A stretch of DNA of 35,825 nucleotides from a virus: the IMG/VR virus record IMGVR_UViG_3300042988_000731, positions 1 to 35,825 of that record; one strand, 5' to 3'. Every line of letters starts with the position of its first letter. Position 1 is the first letter of the stretch. Shown piece after piece: positions 1 through 8,062 of the stretch. The notes beneath the pieces are model-generated. The model saw only the letters and a list, made by a program, of their open reading frames with translations. It ran no database searches and had not been told where the DNA came from. Position numbers and translations under genes: made by a program.

Positions 1-1403
1 AGTCCTGCGGCAGACCCTCTCCCGGGACCAGTAAGACGTTCATTTTGTTCATAGAGAGCTAGAGCCTCCTCGCACACAAAGAAATAGGAGAGTAGGTCGA
101 TGGTCCCGTTGGCATAAAGCATGTCTATTTCGGTCTTAAGTCGAGTTACGTACTTCTCGTCCTGCCAATCCATGCGTTCATGCTTATCGATCAGGCTCTT
201 GAGATGGCGCAGGGTATCGGTTGGATAGAACTTAGTGGGAAGGTCGCGACGGGCCTTGAACGAGAAGTCCTTGAATCGCTGAGCCCAGGTGATATTGTTG
301 TCTACCCAGCCAGCAAAAGTGGCTTCATCGGTCCCAAGGCTTTCCTTGAAGTGGGCGTATGCTTCATCGGAAGAGAAGCGATGGTAGCTGGCAAAGAATC
401 GCCAAGAGCCACCGGATGCCATCAAGCGAACATCCTGCACCACCTTTTCCTCTTCGTAGGCGAAGTGTGCGTCGTCAGAGATCAGGGCCGGGACGGAGTG
501 CTGTTCCGACAACTTGAGCATGGCGATGTTGCACCACTTCTGTGAGTCCGGGGTTGTGGCCCCGGGCATACAGTCGTTGTCAACAAATCCTTCAGCACTG
601 GTAATGTTGGTGATTTCCTGGGGAAGCCCTGTGGTGTCCCACTTGCTGTAGTTCTTAATCCCCTCAAGGTTCCAAACGCCCTCACGTTTAGCCCACCGTT
701 TGCTGGCTTCTTCGGCCTTGATTTCCTCGCCATTGATCTTGAGAGTCTTACCCGCATACCAATTCAGCTTGATAATGCCATGCCCTAGTTCAAAGTTAAT
801 ACCGGATGTCCACTGCTTACTTGTATCGTGAGGGAAGACTTCGATGTAGAGGTTTCCTGGGCGCACCATCGATTGCAGCTTGGCAAAATACGCCAGCGCA
901 AGGTCTTCTCGACCGTTAATGAGGTGGCGCTGAGTCATGCCAACGAGACACCCCGTAGTAAACGTAATGTTGAATCCGGCTAGCTCCTCAAGGTCAGCCC
1001 AATTGAATAGGGGCTTCTCCTCAGAGCCGTGCCGCTCCATGCGAGTCAGGCTCGCCCTAGAGAGCACTCGGACCAGAGCTTCATAACCAGCTTGATCCAG
1101 AGCGTGTAAGGTGATGTGATAATACTTTGCGTACTCGATTACCGCTTCCTTGCCAACGATGCCAGCGGCGGCAAGAATAGGACAGTTGTCATCGCGGAAG
1201 TACGCTTCTACTCCTAAGATTGGAATCAGACCAGCCTTCTTGGCAAGCTCATAGACATGCCGGGTGGCCTGCATCGTACCGTGGTCGGTACAGGTGATAC
1301 ATCCGGTTCCAAGTTCCTGCTCCCGCTTGATGAATTCTTTTGGCGTTGAAGCAGAATCCAAACTCTGGATGTGACAATGCGGACTAGGGAAGTTTTTGAA
1401 CAT
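1..1403 (-). CDS. dnaE: DNA polymerase III alpha-type replicative polymerase, N-terminal part (partial)
   Basis: The reading frame starts at 1403 and is open to the window edge, giving about 467 residues. It is the N-terminal part of a C-family (DnaE-type) DNA polymerase, which would replicate the phage genome. A PHP domain comes first, with HCH near residue 9, TDHG near 40, GVEAYF, and SDDAH further on. The frame leaves the window in GPGRGSAAG, which matches the conserved glycine-rich motif that opens the polymerase palm. PHP metal ligands of the HxH type are visible, so the domain may be an active proofreading or phosphatase domain; this is inference. A Shine-Dalgarno-like GGAAGG lies just upstream of ATG. 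It is the last visible gene of the leftward arm. The catalytic aspartates are outside the window. Confidence 0.93.
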   Translation of the reverse strand, partial: MFKNFPSPHCHIQSLDSASTPKEFIKREQELGTGCITCTDHGTMQATRHVYELAKKAGLIPILGVEAYFRDDNCPILAAAGIVGKEAVIEYAKYYHITLHALDQAGYEALVRVLSRASLTRMERHGSEEKPLFNWADLEELAGFNITFTTGCLVGMTQRHLINGREDLALAYFAKLQSMVRPGNLYIEVFPHDTSKQWTSGINFELGHGIIKLNWYAGKTLKINGEEIKAEEASKRWAKREGVWNLEGIKNYSKWDTTGLPQEITNITSAEGFVDNDCMPGATTPDSQKWCNIAMLKLSEQHSVPALISDDAHFAYEEEKVVQDVRLMASGGSWRFFASYHRFSSDEAYAHFKESLGTDEATFAGWVDNNITWAQRFKDFSFKARRDLPTKFYPTDTLRHLKSLIDKHERMDWQDEKYVTRLKTEIDMLYANGTIDLLSYFFVCEEALALYEQNERLTGPGRGSAAG

Positions 1404-1436
1404 GGTTTCCTTCCGGGCACAACGACCCGTCACTAC

Positions 1437-1444
1437 AGTATAGC
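1437..1444 (-). promoter_or_regulatory. Candidate -10 element GCTATACT upstream of the polymerase gene
   Basis: Minus-strand GCTATACT lies directly after the stop of the 72-aa gene and about 33 nt before the polymerase ATG. It belongs to a GCTATA-type set seen at several gene starts in the window. No good -35 hexamer is visible 16-18 nt upstream. Confidence 0.4.
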
Positions 1445-1663
1445 TTAAAGTTCGATCTTAAGGATGTCGCGTAGTTTAAGAATGATGTTTTCGTAGATGT
1501 CGTCAACGTCGTCTTCGGTAACCATGAGAGCGGCAGCGACTACCCTATTCGGCACCCCTCCTGGGTACTTGTTCACCAAAGCGGCAAGGCTATAGTCGAA
1601 CCTCTTTAGAAAGATGAAGTCCGGTTCAACGGCAATACGCTCTCTGGCTTCGTCGCCTCTCAT
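1445..1663 (-). CDS. Small hypothetical protein (72 aa)
   Basis: This is a 72-residue protein that I do not recognise. It is charged and probably helical, with an acidic stretch (TEDDVDDIYE) and a lysine-containing C-terminal helix. Its ATG overlaps the TGA of the preceding coiled-coil gene (ATGA), so translation is probably coupled. It lies between that gene and the polymerase III alpha gene in the leftward operon, which suggests a replication-period role without showing one. No catalytic motif, membrane segment or cysteine pair is visible. Confidence 0.7.
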   Translation of the reverse strand: MRGDEARERIAVEPDFIFLKRFDYSLAALVNKYPGGVPNRVVAAALMVTEDDVDDIYENIILKLRDILKIEL

Positions 1664-2052
1664 GTAGCCTTTCTGAATGGGAGCAGCTTTCCACGGTTCT
1701 GCAAGATTCGCTTCATGTCCAACAGGATCTTCTTCAGTTGGGTTGATTCTTCTTCACACTTTTCTAGGCTGGCGGTAGTTGCTGCGATTTCAGTTTCAAT
1801 CTGCTGTAGCGCGTCTACGGTTAGCGCCATCTCAGCCTTCATGGCTTTGTACTCTAGGATGTCTACAGGATCGTCCGCATCTAGGATGTAGCACATGTCG
1901 TCTTGAATGAGGTCGATGCTGTCTTCACAGTCTTCCTTCTGCTGGTTTAGCTCAGCCAGCCTTTCGTTGTGAGCCTTCCAGTTCTTGAGCACACCGTTGC
2001 GCTTGTCTGCAACTGACTTGTAATACCGTAGATCGACGTTCGTCGTTTCCAT
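1660..2052 (-). CDS. Predicted coiled-coil protein (130 aa)
   Basis: The 130-residue protein is rich in Glu, Lys, Gln and Leu, with long heptad-like stretches over roughly residues 20-120, so it should form a coiled coil. I recognise no family. Start and stop overlap the neighbours: TAATG with the phosphoesterase upstream and ATGA with the 72-aa gene downstream. This places it in one co-translated unit between the phosphoesterase and the polymerase. A scaffold or adaptor role is possible but unproven. Confidence 0.75.
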   Translation of the reverse strand: METTNVDLRYYKSVADKRNGVLKNWKAHNERLAELNQQKEDCEDSIDLIQDDMCYILDADDPVDILEYKAMKAEMALTVDALQQIETEIAATTASLEKCEEESTQLKKILLDMKRILQNRGKLLPFRKAT

Positions 2053-3188
2053 TAGAAAGCCACAAAGGGTTTGATGATCTTGTCTAGAGAGGCGTCCTTG
2101 TCGGTGTCGGTGTCTACCGTAAGCTCACGATAGTCGCCTGCAACGAACTTTTCGGTGCTCTCCCAAACAGTTTGTGAGCAGGTAGACTCTAAACGTCCGA
2201 TACCGTTGACCATGAAGCCGTCAGGCGGGATTAGAGCACCGTTGGTCATTACCACAACTCCACCCGGAAGCCTGATGCGGCTAGCAACGTGAACGTGGCC
2301 CACAGCAAGCAGTTCGACGCTCTGGCCATTCGGTCGAGTAGCGTTGATCTCGTTAAGCTTGACGTTGAGGTTCTTTACGTTAATGAGCGAGCCGGGGTTG
2401 CCGACCTCGATGAAAGTATCGCCATGGGTGGCCATGACGAAGTGCCCCAATGACTCGTAGATATAAAAGGGGGTGTATGGAATCTCTACCGTCACGTTGG
2501 GAAGGTGAGCTAGGCCAGCCTTGATACCCTTGTAGACGATAGTCTCAAAGGCATCCCACTTCTGATGCATTGCGCGAGCCTTATGACGAGCCACGTTGCG
2601 ACCGTGGTTACCGGGTACACAACGAACCTTAACCTGGGGGAAATGATGTGCTAGGAAGGTAAGGGATTGAATGATAAGGTGCATCGCCGCTCCGCACTGT
2701 TCTGCGAGCGGGTTACCATCCCGTGGGTCGTGATCAAGGATGCCCTGGATGATGTCACCAATGAGGTTGACGTTCAGGGCTGTCTCGTCGCGATACTTGA
2801 CCTTGAAATCCGCGATCTCCTGAGTGATCTTAGCTAGACGGCGGGCCTCTTCCTGCCAACCGTATTGGAGAGGAAGCTCTCGCGGGTCTAGATTTGCTCC
2901 GATATGGAGGTCGGAGAAGATGGCGTGTAGCTCACGCTTGACCGGCTTCTTGTGCTTCTTTGCCATGAACCCTGAAAGCTTGACATTGATAGGGTTCTTG
3001 GAAAAAAGCTGATCAGTAAACGTCGTAAGCTGCTGGAAGAAAAGCTCGTCCCTAGCAGCGAGCAAGGAGAACGAGCGATTCTGAATTGTTTGCGCCTTGT
3101 TGTGAACGACATTGGCGCGTTGCTTAAGGATGTTAAGGAGCGTGGCGTCTTCTTCGCTGAGCAACTGCGTCTTTGTCGTTTTGGCCAT
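2052..3188 (-). CDS. Calcineurin-like metallophosphoesterase (378 aa)
   Basis: This is a metal-dependent phosphoesterase with the full ordered motif set: SDLHIG near residues 92-97, GDIIQG near 152, GNHGR near 203, HGD near 270 and GHVHV near 312. These residues bind two metal ions in the calcineurin/Mre11 superfamily. About 85 N-terminal residues that look helical precede the catalytic domain. I chose the ATG at 3188 because it overlaps the stop of the upstream gene as TAATG; longer starts run back into that gene. The motif GNHG replaces the usual GNHD, as in some phage and DNA-repair phosphoesterases. The substrate (nucleic acid or protein phosphate) cannot be told. A separate SbcD-like gene at 16706 makes this the second such enzyme in the window. 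Confidence 0.9.
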   Translation of the reverse strand: MAKTTKTQLLSEEDATLLNILKQRANVVHNKAQTIQNRSFSLLAARDELFFQQLTTFTDQLFSKNPINVKLSGFMAKKHKKPVKRELHAIFSDLHIGANLDPRELPLQYGWQEEARRLAKITQEIADFKVKYRDETALNVNLIGDIIQGILDHDPRDGNPLAEQCGAAMHLIIQSLTFLAHHFPQVKVRCVPGNHGRNVARHKARAMHQKWDAFETIVYKGIKAGLAHLPNVTVEIPYTPFYIYESLGHFVMATHGDTFIEVGNPGSLINVKNLNVKLNEINATRPNGQSVELLAVGHVHVASRIRLPGGVVVMTNGALIPPDGFMVNGIGRLESTCSQTVWESTEKFVAGDYRELTVDTDTDKDASLDKIIKPFVAF

Positions 3189-3619
3189 TAGAGTGTCTCT
3201 AGTCTGGAGGTTAGCACAGCCAGCCGGTCCTTGTAAACCTTGGCGTGCGCTTCTTCGCGGGCAACCCACTCCTCAATGTGGGATAGGGCGAGCAGCCGCT
3301 TGATTTGAGCGTTGACATCGTTAGTCTGAAAAACGAGTAGCTGCATCTTGGTTTTGTCTACAACGGGCCTTTGGGCTTCAAAACCCGCAAGCCATGATTG
3401 ACATTCCGCAATCTGCCGCTCGACTTCAACCTTGGTGTGTAAAGCCACGCGAGCCAACTCTGACTCGATACCAGCCAACTTAGCATTATTGATGGCAGTA
3501 ACAGACTCGTTGGCAAGCTTGATAGCTTCGTTTGCCGCGATGCGACCTTCCGCTTCCTTCACGCGAAGTAGCCGGTCCTGCTCATACTCCGCATCGTACT
3601 CTGCGTCGGTTTTGGTCAT
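3188..3619 (-). CDS. Coiled-coil hypothetical protein (143 aa)
   Basis: The 143-residue protein starts at MTKTDAEYDAEYEQ. AGGAG sits 6 nt before this ATG, which makes it a better start than the longer frame beginning at 3649, inside a hairpin. The sequence is almost entirely charged helix rich in Ala, Glu, Lys and Arg, so it is probably a coiled coil. No family is recognised. Its stop overlaps the phosphoesterase start, so the two are translationally coupled. Confidence 0.78.
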   Translation of the reverse strand: MTKTDAEYDAEYEQDRLLRVKEAEGRIAANEAIKLANESVTAINNAKLAGIESELARVALHTKVEVERQIAECQSWLAGFEAQRPVVDKTKMQLLVFQTNDVNAQIKRLLALSHIEEWVAREEAHAKVYKDRLAVLTSRLETL

Positions 3620-3635
3620 AGATGCTCCTGTAAGA

Positions 3636-3672
3636 TTAGGGGCGGTCACCCCTGCTAGATGACCGCCCCTAA
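3636..3672 (-). terminator. Perfect 13-bp inverted repeat, likely terminator or processing hairpin
   Basis: The arms at 3636-3648 and 3660-3672 are perfectly complementary (TTAGGGGCGGTCA) with an 11-nt loop. The hairpin lies between the stop of the 185-aa gene and the start of the 143-aa gene. On the minus strand the stem is followed by TCTTACAGGAG, which has only a weak T tract. Partial termination, RNA processing or mRNA stabilisation are all possible. Confidence 0.65.
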
Positions 3673-3679
3673 CGGTGCC

Positions 3680-4237
3680 TTACGGCTGCACAACTTCCGG
3701 TGTAAGAACGGGCACTTCCGGCTCAGCCTTCTGAGGCACCGACTCGTACACTCCGTTGACTGTGAACGTGTTACCGTCCACGGTGTCGAACTTAAAGCCG
3801 ACACTCTCCCCAAGCATCTTCTCCTTAAACTCGGGCTTCACACCCAGCATGGAAAGCTGGATGTACCCAGGCTTAACAGGATTGCCGTCCTTGTCATTCT
3901 CGACACCGACGATAATCGAGTTTTCCCCGATCACGGTGCCGCTGACAACCTGACCGGCTGCGATGGCCTTATCAAGCCCTTCCTTAGCCTGGGTTGCCTG
4001 CGTAGCCGCACGCTCGTCACGGGCAGCCAGGACAGCCGCTTCGACAGTTTCCTGACCCACGATACGGACCAGAGCGTCGATGACCTCAGAAGCACCCAAA
4101 ATCCGCTTCTCAAGTTCGGTGATGGCACCCTGAACGCCCGACATCAGGCCGCTCAGATCGCCCTCTAGGGCTGCAATACGCTCTAGCGCGTTACGTTCAC
4201 GGGCACGAACGCCCTGCTTCGGGGGAGTGTTAGTCAT
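3680..4237 (-). CDS. Hypothetical protein with helical N-terminus and beta-rich C-terminus (185 aa)
   Basis: This is a 185-residue protein. Residues about 10-95 are Ala/Glu-rich helix, probably coiled coil. Residues about 98-170 look beta-rich and end in a segment (GESVGFKFDTVDGNTFTVNG) that loosely recalls the C-terminal FKBP-like domain of GreA-type factors. The resemblance is too weak to assign that function. The tail is rich in proline and valine. A good Shine-Dalgarno, AAGGAG, lies 9 nt before ATG. A 13-bp hairpin follows the stop. It may be a virion or nucleic-acid associated protein; the function is unknown. Confidence 0.75.
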   Translation of the reverse strand: MTNTPPKQGVRARERNALERIAALEGDLSGLMSGVQGAITELEKRILGASEVIDALVRIVGQETVEAAVLAARDERAATQATQAKEGLDKAIAAGQVVSGTVIGENSIIVGVENDKDGNPVKPGYIQLSMLGVKPEFKEKMLGESVGFKFDTVDGNTFTVNGVYESVPQKAEPEVPVLTPEVVQP

Positions 4238-4252
4238 TGTGTTTTCTCCTTG

Positions 4253-5395
4253 TTACCGCTTTCTAGGCGGGGGTTGTGGGATGTAAGATTCCCGGTCGGG
4301 GGCTTTCTGAGCCGCATCGACAATCTTTGCGAAAATCGGGCTCTGCTGGATTCTGCCTTCGGACTGTGCTCCTTCAACTGCTGCGAGGTTCATAGCCTCC
4401 TGCTCAGAGGGGTAGGGTTTGGCCTGCGGAGGTTTGATTGGCTTGGTAATTTCAGCCGGGACGTATTCTTCCTTGACAGTGCCATCCCGATACTGGACTT
4501 GACGCAAGTCTAACCTATAACGCACGCCATTGGGCATGTCAACAATTTTCTTTCCATCGATAATCTGGATGGGTACTCCCTGGAATTCACTGGTTTCCTG
4601 AACCTTCTCAACCTTGGTGCCTTCGGGGATCTTACCCTGGTTGGCCTTATGGTCGCATTCCATCTGATTACAGATTTTGCAGGGATTGACCCGGGGGCGA
4701 CCGGCTGAACGACGGGAAGTGCTGGTCTGTACCCGTGGAGGCGTCTGGACGGGCTTAATGGCGGTTTGAACCTTTGGGGTGGCCGGTTTAACCTGCGGCG
4801 CTACTACAGGGGCTACAGCGGGCGCTGGGGCTTGCTGGACGGTCTGCTGTGGGGCAGGCTTACCACCCAGTACGCGAGCGGCAACTGCCTTGAGCGCGGC
4901 TGTCTCGTCTTCAGTGAAGGGCTGTTCAACCTTCCCAGTACGTAGAAACCGGTCTTCCAATTCGGCTAGCTTACTGGCGAACTTGTTGTTTTCCAACCCG
5001 TCAACTGCCCGGATTCCAAGCAGAATTTCCATCTGCTCTACAGCCCACGCTTGTAGCTCCTTCTCGACCTCCACTGCCGCAGGGTGGTCACTTGACAAAA
5101 GCTGGGAGTTGATAACTGCCCGATAAAACTGAGCCTTTTCTAGCCTCCATTCAGCTTCGGTCAGCTTGTCAGCATCGACGCCAGCCGACTCTTCTAGTTC
5201 TTCCATGGCGGCTTCGACGTTCATTTTGGGTGGCTCCTGCTTGGGTGCCGCTGGCTTAGGGATAACCGGTGCCGCTGGTCGCTGGGACTGAACAGAGGGT
5301 TTTGGGGTAAGCACCGGGGCCGGTTGGACGGGCTCCGGGCTGCTCTCATACCCCTCTAGCGGGTCTGGTCGGTCATTCCAATCGAATCCTGGCAT
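4253..5395 (-). CDS. Pro/Ala/Gln-rich protein with a short zinc-binding motif (380 aa)
   Basis: The 380-residue protein starts at MPGFDWNDRPDP, with AGGAG 8 nt upstream. The frame is open 30 nt further back, but that extension has no ribosome site and covers a promoter-like element. Low-complexity proline, alanine and glutamine segments flank a helical middle (about residues 70-165). A Cys/His cluster, CKICNQMECDH, near residue 240 could bind one zinc. The mix suggests a flexible scaffold-like or DNA-associated protein, but no family is recognised. It lies directly downstream of the ribonucleotide reductase gene. Confidence 0.78.
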   Translation of the reverse strand: MPGFDWNDRPDPLEGYESSPEPVQPAPVLTPKPSVQSQRPAAPVIPKPAAPKQEPPKMNVEAAMEELEESAGVDADKLTEAEWRLEKAQFYRAVINSQLLSSDHPAAVEVEKELQAWAVEQMEILLGIRAVDGLENNKFASKLAELEDRFLRTGKVEQPFTEDETAALKAVAARVLGGKPAPQQTVQQAPAPAVAPVVAPQVKPATPKVQTAIKPVQTPPRVQTSTSRRSAGRPRVNPCKICNQMECDHKANQGKIPEGTKVEKVQETSEFQGVPIQIIDGKKIVDMPNGVRYRLDLRQVQYRDGTVKEEYVPAEITKPIKPPQAKPYPSEQEAMNLAAVEGAQSEGRIQQSPIFAKIVDAAQKAPDRESYIPQPPPRKR

Positions 5396-5413
5396 TGTCG
5401 CTGCTCCTGATAG

Positions 5414-5422
5414 GGTATAGCA
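5414..5422 (-). promoter_or_regulatory. Extended -10 element TGCTATACC upstream of the 380-aa gene
   Basis: Minus-strand TGCTATACC has an extended TGn and a TATAAT-like hexamer. It begins just after the TAG stop of the reductase gene and ends 18 nt before the ATG at 5395. No clear -35 is present, which is usual for extended -10 promoters. Confidence 0.45.
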
Positions 5423-5428
5423 CAAGAG

Positions 5429-7390
5429 CTAAGCTATTTCACAACTCCCACTGCTGCATGCCAATTCTTTAGCCCCCATTGTACCGTCTTCTAGCTCATA
5501 ACGCGATAGCTGAGTATAGTCGATATCGGGAAAAGCCGCCAAAGCCTTTTCGTACTGGGCCTCTGTGATTTCTTCGTATGGAGCCTGCTCGTACTTGTGG
5601 TCACTGGCAGGGAGGAAGCTAACTCCAACCAATTCGTTGAAGTGGTCATAGACCCAGGCACCTACGCGCATCCATTCCTCGTCCTTCACGTAGACGGTGA
5701 TGGACTGATTGTGCTCGCACCACGCAGAGCGAAGCTTAAGGTACCACTCAAGCTGTTCAATGGCGCTAACGTCCGCTACCACGATTGCGTTCTTGGGAGC
5801 CTTGATGGGGAAGGCGCAAACCCAAGTATCAACCATCTTTTCGCTCCAATCGGGAACGAGCAGCTTGGCTTCATGCTTGGTGCGCCCGTACTTCTCCACC
5901 ATCTCCGCTCGACGCTTCTCAACAGTCTCCGGTCCTTGGTCGTTCTCAGGAGTAAACTTAACTCCCTGGTCCCGCATCATAACGAAGAGGGGATCGGTCC
6001 CGGCCAGACGGTAACGACGCCAGTAATACTTGGCATACCGTGGGTGACCACCAGACGCGCAATTGACTAGCTGACTGACGGTGCCGGAAGGCTTGCCGGT
6101 CGTAACCGCAGCACTGAAATTGATGCCTAGAGCGGCAGCCGCCTTCTTGGCTTCCTTGACAGCGTACTTCTTGAGAATCTCAAGCTTCTCTTCGGTCATC
6201 AGCTTGGGGTTGTCCATCTGGCCGGTGAGGCTAACGCCCAGGAGCCGTTCCTCTTCGCAGTTCTTCTTGAAGAGAGGGCGGATGTAGGGGAAGTCGGTCA
6301 GTGTGGATTGCATTGCCCCCAGCCATACAGCGACCTTGACCTTGGAAATAAGGTCATCGAAATCGTCAGTACCTCGGACCACGACTTCTGACAGATTACA
6401 AAACTGGAAGGGTCGGAGGATGATTTCACCACAAGGGTTTGTTCGGAATTCGTCGGTCCACTTACGCCTAGCGGGCAGATGGTTTTTAACTGCTGCGAGG
6501 TTAAAGAACCCCCGCTCTCCACGACCAGAGGCCGCAAGAGCGGCCCACTCACGCATAAACGTAACGGAATCGGGCTTGCTGTAGTAGACGGCTGAATTGT
6601 TGCTGTTATATCGATGTGGCGGGAAAGCTCCATCTTTTGCATGTCGAATAAGATCGTCATCGAGATCGGAGAAGTTGATCTCGCTAGACCTTCGTACTCC
6701 ACCAACAACGACAACATCTCCAATAACGTTTCCGATATCAAGCCATTCTTCGGAGTTAAGCTGTCGTCCTTGTGCGCGGAGCACAAGACCTCTTGTAAAG
6801 TCGTGAAGCTTTTGTAGAGGCTCGGGGCCAGATGCGCGGCCACCCATGGTCTTAAGCCTAGATCCGCGAGGTCTAACCTTGGAGTAGTCAAACTGGATGT
6901 CCTTCCCTTCCCACAGTGCGTATAGGAGAGCCTTGAATGAGTCAGCCCAACCCTCGCGCGAGTCTCCTACAACGTGAACGCCAGCACCGGCACCGGTCTG
7001 CTTAGGTACAGCCGGAATCTGGTTGATGTATCGGCTCTCAACAGAAAAACCGACCCCCGTTCCACACATGAGAATGTAGAACAGTTCTACCGCAGCCTGC
7101 AAGTCTTGGAAGGGTACGTAGCAGCAGTTGTACCCGATGATGTGGTTCTTCTTGAGAGCATCTCCTGCGCCCCAGACAGCACGCATAGAGGGCATAACGC
7201 CCATCTCATTAACCAGTTTTTCAGCGAGCGTCCAGATGTTCTTGGGGACCGCTCCGTCCAGCTTTTCCTTGAAGAAGTCGAAGTACCTCTTGGTGGTTTC
7301 AGGCCACTCAATCTCACGCCGATTTAGCGGTTCGATCCAACGCGAGTACCGACTGACATAGATGAATTGCTGGGCTGCGTCGAGTTGCAT
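5429..7390 (-). CDS. nrdJ: Adenosylcobalamin-dependent (class II, monomeric) ribonucleoside-triphosphate reductase
   Basis: This enzyme reduces ribonucleotides to deoxyribonucleotides using a thiyl radical made from coenzyme B12, supplying dNTPs for phage replication. At 653 residues it is shorter than the 739-residue Lactobacillus leichmannii enzyme but keeps its key features. NPCGEI carries the radical cysteine (C320), and C331 follows at exactly the family spacing of 11. YNCC near residues 87-90 holds the partner cysteine. KTMGGRASGPEPL is near 180-192, and the C-terminal CSSGSC gives the re-reducing cysteine pair five residues apart. AAGGAG lies 5 nt before ATG. The first 67 nt overlap the upstream HNH gene. 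The gene ends in TAG. It depends on host or imported cobalamin; no B12 genes are visible. Confidence 0.96.
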   Translation of the reverse strand: MQLDAAQQFIYVSRYSRWIEPLNRREIEWPETTKRYFDFFKEKLDGAVPKNIWTLAEKLVNEMGVMPSMRAVWGAGDALKKNHIIGYNCCYVPFQDLQAAVELFYILMCGTGVGFSVESRYINQIPAVPKQTGAGAGVHVVGDSREGWADSFKALLYALWEGKDIQFDYSKVRPRGSRLKTMGGRASGPEPLQKLHDFTRGLVLRAQGRQLNSEEWLDIGNVIGDVVVVGGVRRSSEINFSDLDDDLIRHAKDGAFPPHRYNSNNSAVYYSKPDSVTFMREWAALAASGRGERGFFNLAAVKNHLPARRKWTDEFRTNPCGEIILRPFQFCNLSEVVVRGTDDFDDLISKVKVAVWLGAMQSTLTDFPYIRPLFKKNCEEERLLGVSLTGQMDNPKLMTEEKLEILKKYAVKEAKKAAAALGINFSAAVTTGKPSGTVSQLVNCASGGHPRYAKYYWRRYRLAGTDPLFVMMRDQGVKFTPENDQGPETVEKRRAEMVEKYGRTKHEAKLLVPDWSEKMVDTWVCAFPIKAPKNAIVVADVSAIEQLEWYLKLRSAWCEHNQSITVYVKDEEWMRVGAWVYDHFNELVGVSFLPASDHKYEQAPYEEITEAQYEKALAAFPDIDYTQLSRYELEDGTMGAKELACSSGSCEIA

Positions 7391-7704
7391 GTAGTCTCCT
7401 TGACTCGTTGCTCATACTGCTTCATGTATTCTACACCGCGCTCTAGTTTCTTGAGAGTCCATCCCTTACGCATCAATCGAAGGTTGCAGTAGGCGCAGAG
7501 TAGCCCGCGAACATGCGTCTTTCGTTGTGCTGGTGGCAACTTCTTCCATTTGGGGATGTGCTGGTGATCTGTGCAGAGGCGACCATTAGGCGGCACTTTC
7601 TCACAGATGAAGCACACACCACCCTGACGCTCTAGTATAGCCAGCCACTCCTCACGGGAGAGTCCGTACTTTTTAAGCGTAGCAGTTTTGGGAGGCGTGA
7701 CCAT
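7324..7704 (-). CDS. Endonuclease VII-like HNH nuclease (126 aa)
   Basis: This 126-residue protein resembles the recombination endonuclease VII family (T4 gp49 type). It has YGLSREEW near 13-20, a zinc pair C31-x2-C34, CTDHQH near 44-49, and RGLLCAYCN near 66-74 with the second cysteine pair. These make a His-Me finger (beta-beta-alpha metal) fold with D46/H47 at the active site. Family members cut branched DNA or act as homing endonucleases. The C-terminal 22 codons overlap the start of the reductase gene, and the reductase ribosome site lies inside this gene. No Shine-Dalgarno precedes the ATG at 7704. It could be a resolvase for packaging or a free-standing homing nuclease next to a reductase gene, a common homing target. 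Confidence 0.88.
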   Translation of the reverse strand: MVTPPKTATLKKYGLSREEWLAILERQGGVCFICEKVPPNGRLCTDHQHIPKWKKLPPAQRKTHVRGLLCAYCNLRLMRKGWTLKKLERGVEYMKQYEQRVKETTCNSTQPSNSSMSVGTRVGSNR

Positions 7705-7717
7705 GGTAGGAATGAAA

Positions 7718-7751
7718 CCGCCCCAGGACCGGGCAGGTGGGCAAGGGGCGG
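7718..7751 (-). terminator. GC-rich hairpin, probable intrinsic terminator
   Basis: CCGCCCC at 7718-7724 pairs with GGGGCGG at 7745-7751. Read on the minus strand the second arm is followed by TTTCATT. It lies in the gap between the 91-aa gene and the HNH gene, so it may end transcripts coming from the chaperonin/SbcC unit. Confidence 0.5.
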
Positions 7752-7786
7752 GTAAAAGTCAAGATTAGGGCGGGCTACTACAGACG

Positions 7787-8062
7787 TTACTCGGCCTTGC
7801 CCCGCGCGCGGAGAAGATCGTAGAGGTATCGGGTCTTTAGCTGATTCGCTTTCGACGCCTCCTTGTACTGCTCGCCAGCCATGTCATGCTGTGCCTTCTT
7901 CTCTGACAGATCCTCGTCGTCTGCCTTAAGTCGGCGGTTGTACTCCTCTGCCTTGGCAACATCGCCAAGCATTTCAAGGATTTGCTCGTCAGTTGCTCCC
8001 TCTACCTTATCCTTGAATTCCGGGGGTAGATCCGCGTATGCGTCCTTCTTAGGTCGTGCCAT
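7787..8062 (-). CDS. Small charged helical protein (91 aa)
   Basis: This 91-residue protein begins MARPKKDAYAD and is strongly charged and helical, with Lys, Glu and Asp throughout and no cysteine. I recognise no family. AGGAAG lies upstream of ATG. It overlaps the end of the 78-aa gene by 14 nt and is the last gene before a GC-rich hairpin, so it closes the wHTH-GroEL-SbcC transcription unit. Confidence 0.72.
   Translation of the reverse strand: MARPKKDAYADLPPEFKDKVEGATDEQILEMLGDVAKAEEYNRRLKADDEDLSEKKAQHDMAGEQYKEASKANQLKTRYLYDLLRARGKAE

Noticed and set aside
2052-3269. Longer start for the phosphoesterase at 3269
   Set aside because: The extra residues overlap the upstream coiled-coil gene and look unrelated; the ATG at 3188 forms a TAATG overlap like its neighbours.
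3680-4237. GreA-like transcription factor
   Set aside because: Only the C-terminal strands resemble the FKBP-like GreA domain, and the N-terminal acidic-tip hairpin is not evident, so it was left unassigned.
5597-6070. 157-codon plus-strand open frame
   Set aside because: It lies wholly opposite the ribonucleotide reductase gene, whose motifs are certain, and it has no ribosome site or recognisable motif.
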